Assembly: GCA_007361935.1 (NCBI GenBank)
Contig: CP041667.1
Location: 1,330,501 to 1,394,500, forward strand
Direction of reading: 5' to 3'
Length of the DNA: 64,000 nucleotides
From: Lachnospiraceae bacterium KGMB03038
Lineage (GTDB): Bacteria > Bacillota > Clostridia > Lachnospirales > Lachnospiraceae
In this document: positions 15,766 to 24,596 of the stretch, piece after piece
Position numbering within the stretch: position 1 is the first letter of the stretch
Layout: each line of letters begins with the position of its first letter
The notes under the pieces: generated by a model
What the model saw: the letters and a program-made list of their open reading frames with translations, nothing else
The model's database searches: none
What the model was told of the DNA's origin: nothing
Translations under genes and position numbers: made by a program

Positions 15766-17364
15766 TTATTCTAATATCTTGTGAAGTTTTAGGGCAATTT
15801 GCAAAATAAGTCGGTTTTCAGAGTTGTCAATATCGAAATCTAGCAGTAAATTCAGTTTGTTTATCCGTTTGTATAAAGTATTGCGATGAATATAAAGCCG
15901 GTCAGAAGTTTGTGAAATACTGAAGTCACAGTCAACTAACATTTCTAAAGTTTTAAGAAGCGCTGTGTTGTTTTCGAGATCATATTTTTGAATCCGTTCT
16001 ATTGTATTTTTATGAATTTTAGACAAAGTAGGATGGTCTGAAATTTCATATAACAAGTGGTAAATCATAAAATTATCATAGAAATAGATACCGTCCTGTT
16101 GTGCGTAGAGTTTTTTGCCTATTTTTATTGCGAATAAAGCCTCCTCATGCGCGTAATTCAAATATTTTAAAGATTGACAGGCTTTTCCAATTCCAATTGA
16201 AAAATGTTCTGCTGGGAATCTTTTTTTGAGATTCCCCAAGATACTTTGAAAACAAGATTCATATGTTTTTTGGATATTCTGAGAATTTTTTAGCTCAAAA
16301 ATTAAGGTGGTTTGATTTCCATGCTTTTGACCAATGAAGTGGTAAGTATATGCTGCTAGAGCAGATGTGATTTTTTCTCTAAAAGTATGAAATTCATCAT
16401 CTGTTTTTATCGTTGTATCTATTACACAAACAAAGCGAGAAGCTCGAAAATCTATGTTCAAATAAGAAGCATCTTCCTTTAGTCTGAGTTCATTTCCGGT
16501 ATATGTTCCGTCTAAGATATTTAGGAAAAAATCATCTGCAGACTTATAGTATTTTGCAGATGTGTGCAAATTTGTCAGCAAATAGATGCAAACAGTTGGG
16601 AGGACCTCATTAATAAGGATTTCATTAACAGGAGTTAATAATTGCCCGTATTCCATGCGTATACAGAGAAAAGCCAGAACTTCTGCCAGACTTTCTACTT
16701 TAAATACTGCATAAGAGACCGTATCTGATGAAATCTCAAAAGGACGCTCTGCTACATATATTTGAGATATGTTATCAAGGATACTCTTTTTAAGTGCAGT
16801 ATTATCTACGTTATCAGTATTATTAATAAGACTTAAATTACTTGCCCAGTATAAGAAGATTTTTTGGTTTGTATAGTCTTCAATTAATCGGATTAGAGAG
16901 GTGATGTTGAAATTTGTCCTTTTTAATAAATTTAATTCTTCGCGGAGTTTTTTGACAATATAATATTGATAACTGTCCTCGCCTTTTAATTTGTTAAGAA
17001 TGGGAAATACCATACTGTTATAGGTAAAGGCGAGAGGAATACTGATGATTGGGAAATTGTGCTCATTTGCATAATCTATTATTTTCTCGGGAAGTTTCTC
17101 AATATATTTCCCAATTTTAATGCCCAATGCAGCGGCTTTGCGTGATATCATGATTTGAATCATGTTTTCGATAGATATTTCTTTTGTCATTAGGGAATAT
17201 CCGGTTGTAATAACAAAATTATCCGGATTAATCCAATAGATACCGTCAGGAACTTCCATAATGACGACATCCTTTATTTCATTATCCAGTCCTTTGGCGC
17301 CGGCTAAAAGTCGAAATTCTTTAAAGACTTCGGCGTTTAAACTAAATAAATCTCGTACCGTCAT
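15766..17364 (-). CDS. PucR-family transcriptional regulator
   Basis: PucR-family proteins control purine, proline, GABA and other nitrogen-compound catabolic genes. The 532-residue protein has the N-terminal PucR domain (about 7-125; KDVVIMEVPDGIYWINPDNFVI... pattern) and ends in the PucR-type helix-turn-helix (about 470-525; TSDRLYIHRNTLYKRINKL). It is divergent from the permease gene at 17568. Its -35 box overlaps a perfect 14-base palindrome (17430-17443), which suggests autoregulation. AAAGGAG precedes the start. The region is visibly AT-richer than the flanking genes. The inducer is unknown; by position it should be the substrate of the adjoining catabolic operon (inference). Confidence 0.9.
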   Translation of the reverse strand: MTVRDLFSLNAEVFKEFRLLAGAKGLDNEIKDVVIMEVPDGIYWINPDNFVITTGYSLMTKEISIENMIQIMISRKAAALGIKIGKYIEKLPEKIIDYANEHNFPIISIPLAFTYNSMVFPILNKLKGEDSYQYYIVKKLREELNLLKRTNFNITSLIRLIEDYTNQKIFLYWASNLSLINNTDNVDNTALKKSILDNISQIYVAERPFEISSDTVSYAVFKVESLAEVLAFLCIRMEYGQLLTPVNEILINEVLPTVCIYLLTNLHTSAKYYKSADDFFLNILDGTYTGNELRLKEDASYLNIDFRASRFVCVIDTTIKTDDEFHTFREKITSALAAYTYHFIGQKHGNQTTLIFELKNSQNIQKTYESCFQSILGNLKKRFPAEHFSIGIGKACQSLKYLNYAHEEALFAIKIGKKLYAQQDGIYFYDNFMIYHLLYEISDHPTLSKIHKNTIERIQKYDLENNTALLKTLEMLVDCDFSISQTSDRLYIHRNTLYKRINKLNLLLDFDIDNSENRLILQIALKLHKILE

Positions 17365-17403
17365 ACTTTCTGTAACTCCTTTAAATATTATGGTATTTAA
17401 TAA

Positions 17404-17525
17404 ATTTTACCAAAAATATACGAATAATTCAAATTGCAATTTGGAATGGTGTATGATTTGTATATTTATATTCGATATTTGTGTAAACATATACACCATG
17501 ATTGTGGATTTGTTCATGATATAAT
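17404..17525. promoter_or_regulatory. Divergent pucR/permease promoter region with two operator candidates
   Basis: Minus strand, pucR: -35 TTGAAT (17432-17427), 17-base spacer, -10 TAAAAT (17409-17404). The perfect palindrome CAAATTGCAATTTG (17430-17443) overlaps that -35. Plus strand, permease: -10 TATAAT (17520-17525) without a recognisable -35. An inverted repeat ATGGTGTAT (17446-17454) / ATACACCAT (17491-17499) ends where the missing -35 would be, as expected for an activator-dependent promoter. Confidence 0.55.
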
Positions 17526-17567
17526 ACAAAAAAAGAAAATCAAACGGAAAAGAAAGGAGTTGCGAAA

Positions 17568-18827
17568 ATGGAGAAAGCTATTCAAAAGGAAAACATTGAT
17601 AAAGAACGGATTCCGGATGAAGAACGGCAAGGGTTATCAGGACCGCTTTTTGCGATGTTGGGTATGAATGTAGCAGTTTCTACACTTATGGTAGGCGGAG
17701 GGTTAATCGAGAAACTGACTCTACAGGAATCAATATTTGTGATCATTGTAGGAAATTTGATACTAGTGGCTATTTTTTACATTCAAGGAATTATTGGAAT
17801 GAGAGAGGGGTTGACCACTTACAAACTAACAGAGATGGCATTTGGGAAATATGCAAATAAGTTTCTTGTATCAGGTGTTATGTGTATTTCATTGTTTGGG
17901 TGGTTTGGTATTCAGACAAGTTTGGCTGCTTTGTCTGTTCAGAAAATTTTTCCTCAGATGGACAACTATAAATTGATTGTAGTTATCGCTGGAATTATTA
18001 TGACGATTTTTGCGGCAAAAGGGTTTAATTCAGTTGCGTGGGCCAATTACATTTTGATACCGCCAATACTGATTCTTATTGTATGGGGATTAATAAAGAC
18101 ATCCAACACATATGGCCTTGCGGATATATGGAGTTATGTTCCTAAAGAGAATATGGGGATCATGAGTGGATTAAATATGGTTGTGGGGTTGATTATGTGT
18201 GGGTCGATAATTTCCTGTGATTATACCAGATTTTGTAAGAAAAAGAAAAGTCACATTGCAATTATCAGTTTGATTGGCATCGGAGGGATTGCGGCAATTC
18301 AGGAGATTGGAACGGCAATTATAGCAATGACTGCGCCGTCATATAATATTGTCGATGTTCTATATGAGCTCGGGTTTAATTGGATAGCATTTGTTATCCT
18401 AATAGGTGCCGCATGGTCAACGAATCTAAGTGGGGCGTATTCTGGCGGATTAGCATTGAATAATATTTTTCCAAATCAAAAGAGGAGTACATTGACTTTT
18501 GTAGCAGGCATGATTGGAACAGTTCTTGCTATGTTCAATGTAATCCAGTATTTCCAGAGTTTTCTTAATTTGATCAGTGTGATTTACGGTCCGATTGCAG
18601 GTGTACTTTGGGTTGAGTACTATCTTATACATAAGAAGAAATATGTGGTTGAAAGAAATTTTAATACAGCAGGGGTTATCTGCTTTCTAATTGGAGCAGT
18701 TACGTGTTATATAACTTCATTTGTCATTGTGATAGGAGTATCCGCGGTGAACGGTCTTATTGTAGCGGGAGTAACTTATTATGGATATTATGTTTTAACA
18801 AAAAAGAGTCATGAAGCGGGAGAGTGA
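17568..18827 (+). CDS. NCS1-family (cytosine permease/CodB-like) transporter
   Basis: NCS1 carriers import nucleobases, hydantoins, allantoin or related N-rings with H+ or Na+. The 419-residue protein has about 12 membrane segments. Features of the family are the early GPLFAMLGMNVAVSTLMVGG segment, GWFGIQTSLAAL, the CDYTRF motif and a late GPIAGVLWVEYYLI stretch. AAAGGAG precedes ATG 17568. It is the first gene of the seven-gene operon ending at 24496, so it most likely imports the substrate. The exact substrate cannot be read from sequence. Confidence 0.88.
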   Translation: MEKAIQKENIDKERIPDEERQGLSGPLFAMLGMNVAVSTLMVGGGLIEKLTLQESIFVIIVGNLILVAIFYIQGIIGMREGLTTYKLTEMAFGKYANKFLVSGVMCISLFGWFGIQTSLAALSVQKIFPQMDNYKLIVVIAGIIMTIFAAKGFNSVAWANYILIPPILILIVWGLIKTSNTYGLADIWSYVPKENMGIMSGLNMVVGLIMCGSIISCDYTRFCKKKKSHIAIISLIGIGGIAAIQEIGTAIIAMTAPSYNIVDVLYELGFNWIAFVILIGAAWSTNLSGAYSGGLALNNIFPNQKRSTLTFVAGMIGTVLAMFNVIQYFQSFLNLISVIYGPIAGVLWVEYYLIHKKKYVVERNFNTAGVICFLIGAVTCYITSFVIVIGVSAVNGLIVAGVTYYGYYVLTKKSHEAGE

Positions 18828-18832
18828 TTACT

Positions 18833-19621
18833 GTGGAAAATAAAAAAATCAAATTGGTCATGGTACAAATGGGAGTAGCAGAAGGAAACGCAGAGTATAA
18901 TATGGAAAAAATCCGTTCTATTATGCAGACTCAAAAAGGAAAAGGCGCGGACATTATTTGTTTTCCCGAACTTTGTGTAAGAGGATATGACTTTGAAAAA
19001 ACAGCGGCTACTTCAATAGATGAGAAAGCTTTTTTTAGTGAATTAGCGATAGAAAACAAAGTGGCGATTGTTGCGGGAATTGCAGATGAAAGAAAAGGAA
19101 AGCATTTTGATACGGTCTGCTTTTGGGATGAGAACGGGCAAATGCTGCACTGTTTTGACAAAATACATCTTTGGGGAGAGGAACGGGAATTTTTTGAGCC
19201 GGGTTCCACAGTAGAAATTTTTACATATAAAGGATGGAAGATTGGTCTGCTGGTGTGCGGAGATCTGGGATTCCCAGAATTGAGCAGGATACTTGCGGCA
19301 AAAGGTGCACAGCTTCTTATTTATTCAAGCGCATGGCCGCATCCATATCAGAAATTTTGGTCAACGATGCTTGCATCAAGGGCAGCAGAAAATCAATTAT
19401 ATGTGGCGGGTGTAAACAGGGCAAAATACGAAAGCGATCGCTGTGGATTCTCCACAGTTGCAGACCCATCTGGGCAGATAATAAGTTGTCTTGATAGCGA
19501 TGAAGAAGGGATAAAAGAAATAGAACTTTCCACATGCGTTGTAGAACAAAGAAGAGAAGAGATACCTTATCTTAAATATAGGCTGCCAGAGCTTTACAGC
19601 GATATTTGTAAAGTGTTCTGA
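18833..19621 (+). CDS. Carbon-nitrogen hydrolase (nitrilase superfamily), first of two
   Basis: The superfamily hydrolyses linear amides, carbamoyl groups or nitriles with a Glu-Lys-Cys triad. All three are visible: Glu in FPELCVRGYDF (near 45), Lys in KIHLWGEERE (near 110) and Cys in LLVCGDLGFPE (near 143). Length is 262 residues, usual for the omega-amidase/N-carbamoyl hydrolase-like branch. The start is taken as GTG 18833, about 10 bases after GGGAG; GTG 18824, which overlaps the permease stop, is the alternative. It is paralogous to the gene at 20371 in the same operon, so the pathway probably has two amide-hydrolysing steps (inference). Confidence 0.88.
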   Translation: MENKKIKLVMVQMGVAEGNAEYNMEKIRSIMQTQKGKGADIICFPELCVRGYDFEKTAATSIDEKAFFSELAIENKVAIVAGIADERKGKHFDTVCFWDENGQMLHCFDKIHLWGEEREFFEPGSTVEIFTYKGWKIGLLVCGDLGFPELSRILAAKGAQLLIYSSAWPHPYQKFWSTMLASRAAENQLYVAGVNRAKYESDRCGFSTVADPSGQIISCLDSDEEGIKEIELSTCVVEQRREEIPYLKYRLPELYSDICKVF

Positions 19622-19680
19622 GGTCAGAGAAAAGATTTTTGGATGTATTTAGAATTTGATACGAGAAAGCAGGTGTGATT

Positions 19681-20352
19681 ATGAAAATAGGAGCAGTAAC
19701 AATAGGACAATCTCCGAGAACTGACGTTATGGGCGATATGAAGAGAATTTTGGGAGAAGAAGTCGAAGTTTTGGAAGCAGGAGCTTTAGATGGACTTTCA
19801 ATGGAAGAAATTAAAGAAATGGAGCCCCAAAAGGATGATTATGTGCTTGTGTCCCGTTTGCGAGACGGCGGATTTGCAAAATTTGGTGAACGGTTTATCC
19901 TAGAGCGGTTACAGGAATGTATTACTCAGTTAGAGAACGCTGGAGCAGAATTGATAGTCTTTTTATGCGCCGGATCTTTTCCAGATATATTTAAAGCACA
20001 GGTACCATTGATCTATCCGTCTAAGATTTTGAACGGAATAGCAAAAGCGGTCAGCGAACGCTCGAATATGATATTGATTACACCTGAGGCAGAACAGATA
20101 CAGCAGGCATATGATCAATGGGGAACCATTATGGAGCAGGTTACTCCAATAGCCGCGAATCCTTATGGTGATCAGGAAGAATTGGTCAAGGCTGCGCAGA
20201 AGGCAAAAGAAATTGATTCTGACTTAATTGTGATGGATTGTATTGGATATACAGAAGAGGCAAAAAAGATGGTGAAAAAGATTTCCGGAAAGCCTGTAAT
20301 TTTATGCAGAACCATACTGGCGCGGGTTATTAGCGAATGGCTAGATGTATAG
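19681..20352 (+). CDS. AroM family protein
   Basis: AroM is a conserved family of unknown biochemical role, named for its place beside aroL in E. coli. The 223-residue protein starts MKIGAVTIGQSPRTDV, the family hallmark, and has LIVFLCAGSFPD near 95-106 and LIVMDCIGYTEEAK near 182-195. The two-halves pattern with a Cys in each half resembles the Asp/Glu racemase superfamily, to which a partner gene (22296) also belongs. ATG 19681 is used; GTG 19675 is an alternative. Its presence in a catabolic operon suggests an enzyme rather than an aromatic-pathway accessory (inference). Confidence 0.88.
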   Translation: MKIGAVTIGQSPRTDVMGDMKRILGEEVEVLEAGALDGLSMEEIKEMEPQKDDYVLVSRLRDGGFAKFGERFILERLQECITQLENAGAELIVFLCAGSFPDIFKAQVPLIYPSKILNGIAKAVSERSNMILITPEAEQIQQAYDQWGTIMEQVTPIAANPYGDQEELVKAAQKAKEIDSDLIVMDCIGYTEEAKKMVKKISGKPVILCRTILARVISEWLDV

Positions 20353-20370
20353 CAGACAGGAGGGAGCAGA

Positions 20371-21159
20371 ATGTTAAAGATTGGGCTTGTTCAGCTTTCT
20401 GTAATAGAAGGAGATATAAAAAGGAATTGCGCACATTTAAGAAAATTAACGGAAGCATATGCAAAAGATGACATTGATCTTTTGTGCTTTCCGGAATTAT
20501 GTATCAGTGGATATGAATTTGACAGTGCTAGTAGGTCAAAAGAAGAAGAAAAGTTTTTTGAGGCGTTAGCAAAGGAATACGGTATTGCGATAATGGCGGG
20601 AATTAATATTTATCGAGAGGGAAAATTCTATGATGCTGCATGCCTTTGGGATGAGACGGGAAAACTTTTAGGTGAATTTAAAAAAATCCATTTGTGGGAT
20701 AAAGAGTGTGATTTTTTTAATAAAGGGACCGAGCTTGCAGTAATTCCGTTTAAAGGATGGAATATTGGATTGCTGATTTGTCAAGATATGCGATTTTTTG
20801 AAGTATCGACGCCTTTGGTTAATATGGGCGCAGATGTAATTCTGTATCCAAGTGCGTGGATCAAAGGATGGAAAGAACTTTTTCTATTATGTGCCAGAAT
20901 GCGTGCTGCCGAAAATCAGGTTTATGTAGTGGCCTTAAACCGCGCTTCTGGAGATGTTGATTATTGTGGTGCGACTTCTGTTGTAGACCCATATGGGAAT
21001 ATTGTCCAGGGAGCTATGGGAGATGGAGAAACATACATAAGAGCTGTGATACGGAAAGATAAGATTCGGGAGACAAGAGAAAAATTAGAATGGGAAAGTT
21101 TAAAGCTTCCTGATATTTATGAAAAGTACGAGCAATACAGATTTAGAAATGCAAAATAA
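20371..21159 (+). CDS. Carbon-nitrogen hydrolase (nitrilase superfamily), second of two
   Basis: This 262-residue amidase-fold protein keeps the triad: Glu in FPELCISGYEF, Lys in KIHLWDKECD and Cys in LLICQDMRFFE. It is clearly related to the enzyme at 18833 (same KIHLW and FPELC signatures) but differs after the catalytic Cys (QDMRFFEV against GDLGFPEL), so substrate specificity probably differs. It starts 18 bases after the AroM gene with a GGAGGG site. A duplication within the operon followed by divergence is the simplest reading. Confidence 0.88.
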   Translation: MLKIGLVQLSVIEGDIKRNCAHLRKLTEAYAKDDIDLLCFPELCISGYEFDSASRSKEEEKFFEALAKEYGIAIMAGINIYREGKFYDAACLWDETGKLLGEFKKIHLWDKECDFFNKGTELAVIPFKGWNIGLLICQDMRFFEVSTPLVNMGADVILYPSAWIKGWKELFLLCARMRAAENQVYVVALNRASGDVDYCGATSVVDPYGNIVQGAMGDGETYIRAVIRKDKIRETREKLEWESLKLPDIYEKYEQYRFRNAK

Positions 21160-21205
21160 ATAAAAAGTTACAGAAAAAATTTGAATTGAATAAGGAGATA
21201 TTTTT

Positions 21206-22273
21206 ATGGAATGGAATATTGGCGTAGAAATGAGAGATGAGTATCGCCGGCTGGAATTAGCGAAAGGAGCGATGAAACTGGTACATGATATTATGTTATG
21301 CAGACCAGGGGAGAACTTGGTAATTACTTACGATACTTGTGTGGATGAGAGGGTTGTTCATGCATTGACAGAAGCGGCATATGCAACAGATGTTATACCT
21401 ACGGTTCTCTACTACCCGACGGCTGACGGATTCTATGCAGATCCGCCGCAGCCAGTGGCAGAGGCCATTGCCTGTGCTGATGTGTGGATTGAACTGGCGT
21501 ATGCTTCTATCATGCATGGGCCAGCCTATCGAAAAGCGGTAGACCAAAACGGAGCCAGGTACATTTGTGCGACAGGACTTGATACTCAGATGTTGGTAAA
21601 TTGTATCGCCAAAGTAGATGTAGATAAAGTAATCGAGCTTGGAGAATATTTTAAAAAACGTTTGGAAGCAGCTGATGAAATTCATGTGATGACCAAAAAG
21701 GGAATGGATCTCAAAGGACGATTGGGAGGACGAAAGATTCGGCATTCTGGAATTAAGGCCACGCAGAAGGGATATCCGGTTATGCTTAGTGGACAAACGA
21801 GTTTTTGTCCGTTGGAAGAAACTATTGAAGGAATACTTGTATTTGACGGAGCAGTATTTCCGCCAGATACTTTGGGCATTCTGAAAGAACAGATTAATAT
21901 TGAATTTAAAGAAGGGCGAATTGTAGATGTGACTGGAGGAGAAGAGGCTCGAATTTATAAAGATTGGCTGTATTCTTTTGATGATCCAAACATGCTGCGG
22001 CTGGCACATTATTCTCAGGGGTTTAATCCGGGGGTACGTGCGGTAACGGGCCGGATTGTAGAGGATGAAAGAGTGTTTGGATGTATGGAATTTGGAATTG
22101 GAAGCCAGGGGATCACTATTGGCGGCAAACATTGGAGTGCTGCTTCTCATACGGATGGCATTGTCCTGAATCCGACTATCATTTTAGACGGAGAAGTATT
22201 GGAGGAAGATGGAGTTTACAAAGATCCAGAAGTGAGGAAAATCTGTTCAGAACTGGGAATTGCGGGATATTAA
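21206..22273 (+). CDS. M29 aminopeptidase-like / NicX-like metalloprotein
   Basis: The 355-residue protein resembles the fold shared by M29 leucyl aminopeptidases and NicX, the 2,5-dihydroxypyridine 5,6-dioxygenase. Family signs are RPGENLVITYDT near the N-terminus, AYASIMHGPAYRKA, MEFGIGSQGIT and the C-terminal GKHWSAASHTDGIV, whose H-x-D triplet matches the metal-binding end of both groups. In an anaerobe a true dioxygenase would be odd, so a hydrolytic or ring-opening role that does not use O2 is more likely (inference). AAGGAG precedes ATG 21206. Functional naming remains open. Confidence 0.7.
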   Translation: MEWNIGVEMRDEYRRLELAKGAMKLVHDIMLCRPGENLVITYDTCVDERVVHALTEAAYATDVIPTVLYYPTADGFYADPPQPVAEAIACADVWIELAYASIMHGPAYRKAVDQNGARYICATGLDTQMLVNCIAKVDVDKVIELGEYFKKRLEAADEIHVMTKKGMDLKGRLGGRKIRHSGIKATQKGYPVMLSGQTSFCPLEETIEGILVFDGAVFPPDTLGILKEQINIEFKEGRIVDVTGGEEARIYKDWLYSFDDPNMLRLAHYSQGFNPGVRAVTGRIVEDERVFGCMEFGIGSQGITIGGKHWSAASHTDGIVLNPTIILDGEVLEEDGVYKDPEVRKICSELGIAGY

Positions 22274-22295
22274 TAAATTAGTGGAGGAATGACTG

Positions 22296-23090
22296 ATGAA
22301 AAGACGAAGACTGCTGTATTTGAAATCAGTGGCTTATGACTCTATGAATCAGGAGATTTTAGATTATCTACGGCCATTTCTTGATGAGAAGACCGACCTT
22401 GAGGTAAAGAGTATTATCAAAGGAACTAGCCATATGGAATACCATTTTTATCAGGCCGTTAATCAAAGAGAGATATTGAAGGAAATTCTTCAGGCAGAAA
22501 AGGATGGGTTTGATGCCTGTATCATTAGCTGCTTTGATGACCCTAGTCTTTATGAAGCCAGGGAAATCTCAAAAGATATCATTGTGACAGCACCGGGAGA
22601 AGCAAGCGCGTATCTGGCGGCTGTTTTAGGGGATAAATTTTCTGTGATTGTAGGAAGGAAGAAATGGATTCCTCAGATGGAAGAAAATATACATAAATAT
22701 GGCCTGGGGCGGAAGCTTGCTTCTTTTCGAAGTCTTGATCTTGGAGTGCTGGAGTTTCATGAAAATGAAGCTGAAACTCGAAGTCGGATGGAGGAGGAGA
22801 TCTGTAGAGCGGTAGAGGAAGACCGAGCAGAGGTGATTATTCTTGGTTGTACTATGCAGTTTGGATTTTACCAAGAGATGCAAGAAAAGTTTCATATTCC
22901 AGTTATAGATTCGATGGTAGCGGCGGTGAAGCAAGCGGAGTATCTTGTCGAGATGAAAGAAAAGACAGGATGGACATTCAGCCGAATCGGACTGTATGAA
23001 CGACCTCCGGAAGAAGAAATGAAAGCCTGGAATTTGGAACAGGTGTGTGATCTGGAAGGGCTGCTTTATAGAGAAGGAGAAAGAAGTTAA
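22296..23090 (+). CDS. Asp/Glu/hydantoin racemase superfamily protein
   Basis: The 264-residue protein has the two half-site cysteines of this cofactor-independent racemase/isomerase fold: SCFDDPSLYE (near 70) and ILGCTMQFG (near 186). Members racemise hydantoins or amino acids or isomerise maleate. Together with two amidases and an NCS1 carrier this recalls hydantoin utilisation (hyu) loci, but no hydantoinase is present here. GGAGG precedes ATG 22296 and the next gene starts 2 bases after its stop. Confidence 0.82.
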   Translation: MKRRRLLYLKSVAYDSMNQEILDYLRPFLDEKTDLEVKSIIKGTSHMEYHFYQAVNQREILKEILQAEKDGFDACIISCFDDPSLYEAREISKDIIVTAPGEASAYLAAVLGDKFSVIVGRKKWIPQMEENIHKYGLGRKLASFRSLDLGVLEFHENEAETRSRMEEEICRAVEEDRAEVIILGCTMQFGFYQEMQEKFHIPVIDSMVAAVKQAEYLVEMKEKTGWTFSRIGLYERPPEEEMKAWNLEQVCDLEGLLYREGERS

Positions 23091-23092
23091 AA

Positions 23093-24496
23093 ATGGAGGA
23101 AAGAATTGATGCGCTTATAAAGTCTTATCAGAACGATATGATTGAGTCATTGGAATCACTAGTTAAAATTCCAAGTGTGCTCAGTCCAGAGAATGCGGAA
23201 GAGGGGGCTCCATTTGGACAGGAGATCAGGAACGCGCTAAACGAACTTATAAAATTAGCTGAGAAACTAGGTTTTGAAGTCAGGGACTATGATGGTTACG
23301 CTACTGTTGTAGATTTTGGAATAAAGGGAAAGGAGATAGGAATTTTATCTCACATCGATGTGGTCCCGCCGGGGAACGGCTGGTCAAAGCAGCCTTTTGT
23401 TCCAGAAATTGAGAACGGGAAAATGTACGGAAGGGGCACGATTGATGACAAGGGCCCGTTGGTTGCCGCACTCTATGCAATGAAAGCTGTGAAGGAAAGC
23501 GGCCTGCCTATTAAGAATCATGTACGACACATCATTGGCTGTGATGAGGAGACAGGCCACCGTTGTATCAAGTATTATCTGACAAAGGAAAAAGGCCCGG
23601 ATCTTGGGTTCTCCCCAGATGGGATGTTTTCTGTCATCCATGCGGAGAAAGGGATCTTGCGATTCCAGATCGAGACGGAACGTGAGTTGCCAAATCCGAA
23701 GGAACTTTGCGTGACTCGAATCACAGGCGGAACAGTTGTAAACGCAGTACCCAATATTGCGGAGGTATGGATTGGCGGTCCCAGGGAGCAGCTGGAAGAG
23801 ATTCATAAGAAGTTCCAGGAAAAGATTCCCGGAGGGACTGCGAAGATAGGCGAGGGAAATCTTTATCTTGCGTTTCCTGGTGTCAGTGCCCACGCTATGC
23901 AGCCATGGCTAGGAGAAAACGCAATTCTGTCCATGCTCCGGTTTCTAAAGGATCTGCCGTTTGCGGATTATAAGACTAGGGGGTATTTCAAAAATCTAGA
24001 TGCCCTGTTTGGAGACGGCTGGGAGGGAAGAAATCTGGGAATTGCCTGTGAGGATCAGCTTTCAGGAAAACTTAGTATGAATCTGGGAATCCTGAATGTG
24101 GAAGAAAAGCACAGTGAACTGAAGGTAGATATCCGTTGTCCTGTCCATGTTGATTTGGATACAGTCTGGAAGACTATCTGTTTGACCTGCGAGAAGTATG
24201 GATTTCGCCCGGAATACTGGCAGAAACGGCCGCCGCTTTATGTGCCAAAAGATGCTCAGCTTGTACAGATTCTTCTGGATGTTTACGAAGATGTGACCGG
24301 GACGAGAGAAGAGGCGATCACTATCGGCGGCGGAACCTACTGCCGTGATGTGGAGAATTTTGTTTCTTTTGGGCCGGTATTTCCGGGCGAACCGGAATTG
24401 GCTCACCAGGCAGATGAATTTATTGATTTGAATGAACTGATGCAGTGCGCAAGACTATATGCGCAGGCACTGTATCAGTTGCTGCAGGTCGACTAG
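23093..24496 (+). CDS. M20-family dipeptidase/deacylase (PepV-like)
   Basis: The 467-residue enzyme is a di-zinc M20 hydrolase. Visible ligands are His in LSHIDVVPPG, the bridging Asp in GRGTIDDKGP, the catalytic Glu pair in GCDEETGHR and a late His in ELAHQADE. The closest form by length and motifs is PepV, which cleaves beta-Ala-His and other dipeptides. In this operon it could remove an N-acyl or N-carbamoyl group or cleave a dipeptide-like intermediate (inference). It is the last gene of the operon; a good terminator follows at 24516. Confidence 0.88.
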   Translation: MEERIDALIKSYQNDMIESLESLVKIPSVLSPENAEEGAPFGQEIRNALNELIKLAEKLGFEVRDYDGYATVVDFGIKGKEIGILSHIDVVPPGNGWSKQPFVPEIENGKMYGRGTIDDKGPLVAALYAMKAVKESGLPIKNHVRHIIGCDEETGHRCIKYYLTKEKGPDLGFSPDGMFSVIHAEKGILRFQIETERELPNPKELCVTRITGGTVVNAVPNIAEVWIGGPREQLEEIHKKFQEKIPGGTAKIGEGNLYLAFPGVSAHAMQPWLGENAILSMLRFLKDLPFADYKTRGYFKNLDALFGDGWEGRNLGIACEDQLSGKLSMNLGILNVEEKHSELKVDIRCPVHVDLDTVWKTICLTCEKYGFRPEYWQKRPPLYVPKDAQLVQILLDVYEDVTGTREEAITIGGGTYCRDVENFVSFGPVFPGEPELAHQADEFIDLNELMQCARLYAQALYQLLQVD

Positions 24497-24515
24497 AATT
24501 GTAAAATTTCAAGAA

Positions 24516-24552
24516 AGTGGTGTTTTGATGTGTCAAAATGCCACTTTTTTTC
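24516..24552 (+). terminator. Rho-independent terminator
   Basis: AGTGGTGTTTTGA (24516-24528) pairs with TCAAAATGCCACT (24533-24545), one G-U pair, loop of 4, then a T7 tract. It ends the permease-M20 operon. Confidence 0.85.
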
Positions 24553-24596
24553 TTGTTAGTCAAAAGATATAATGAAAGTATAAGGCAGGTGATGAA

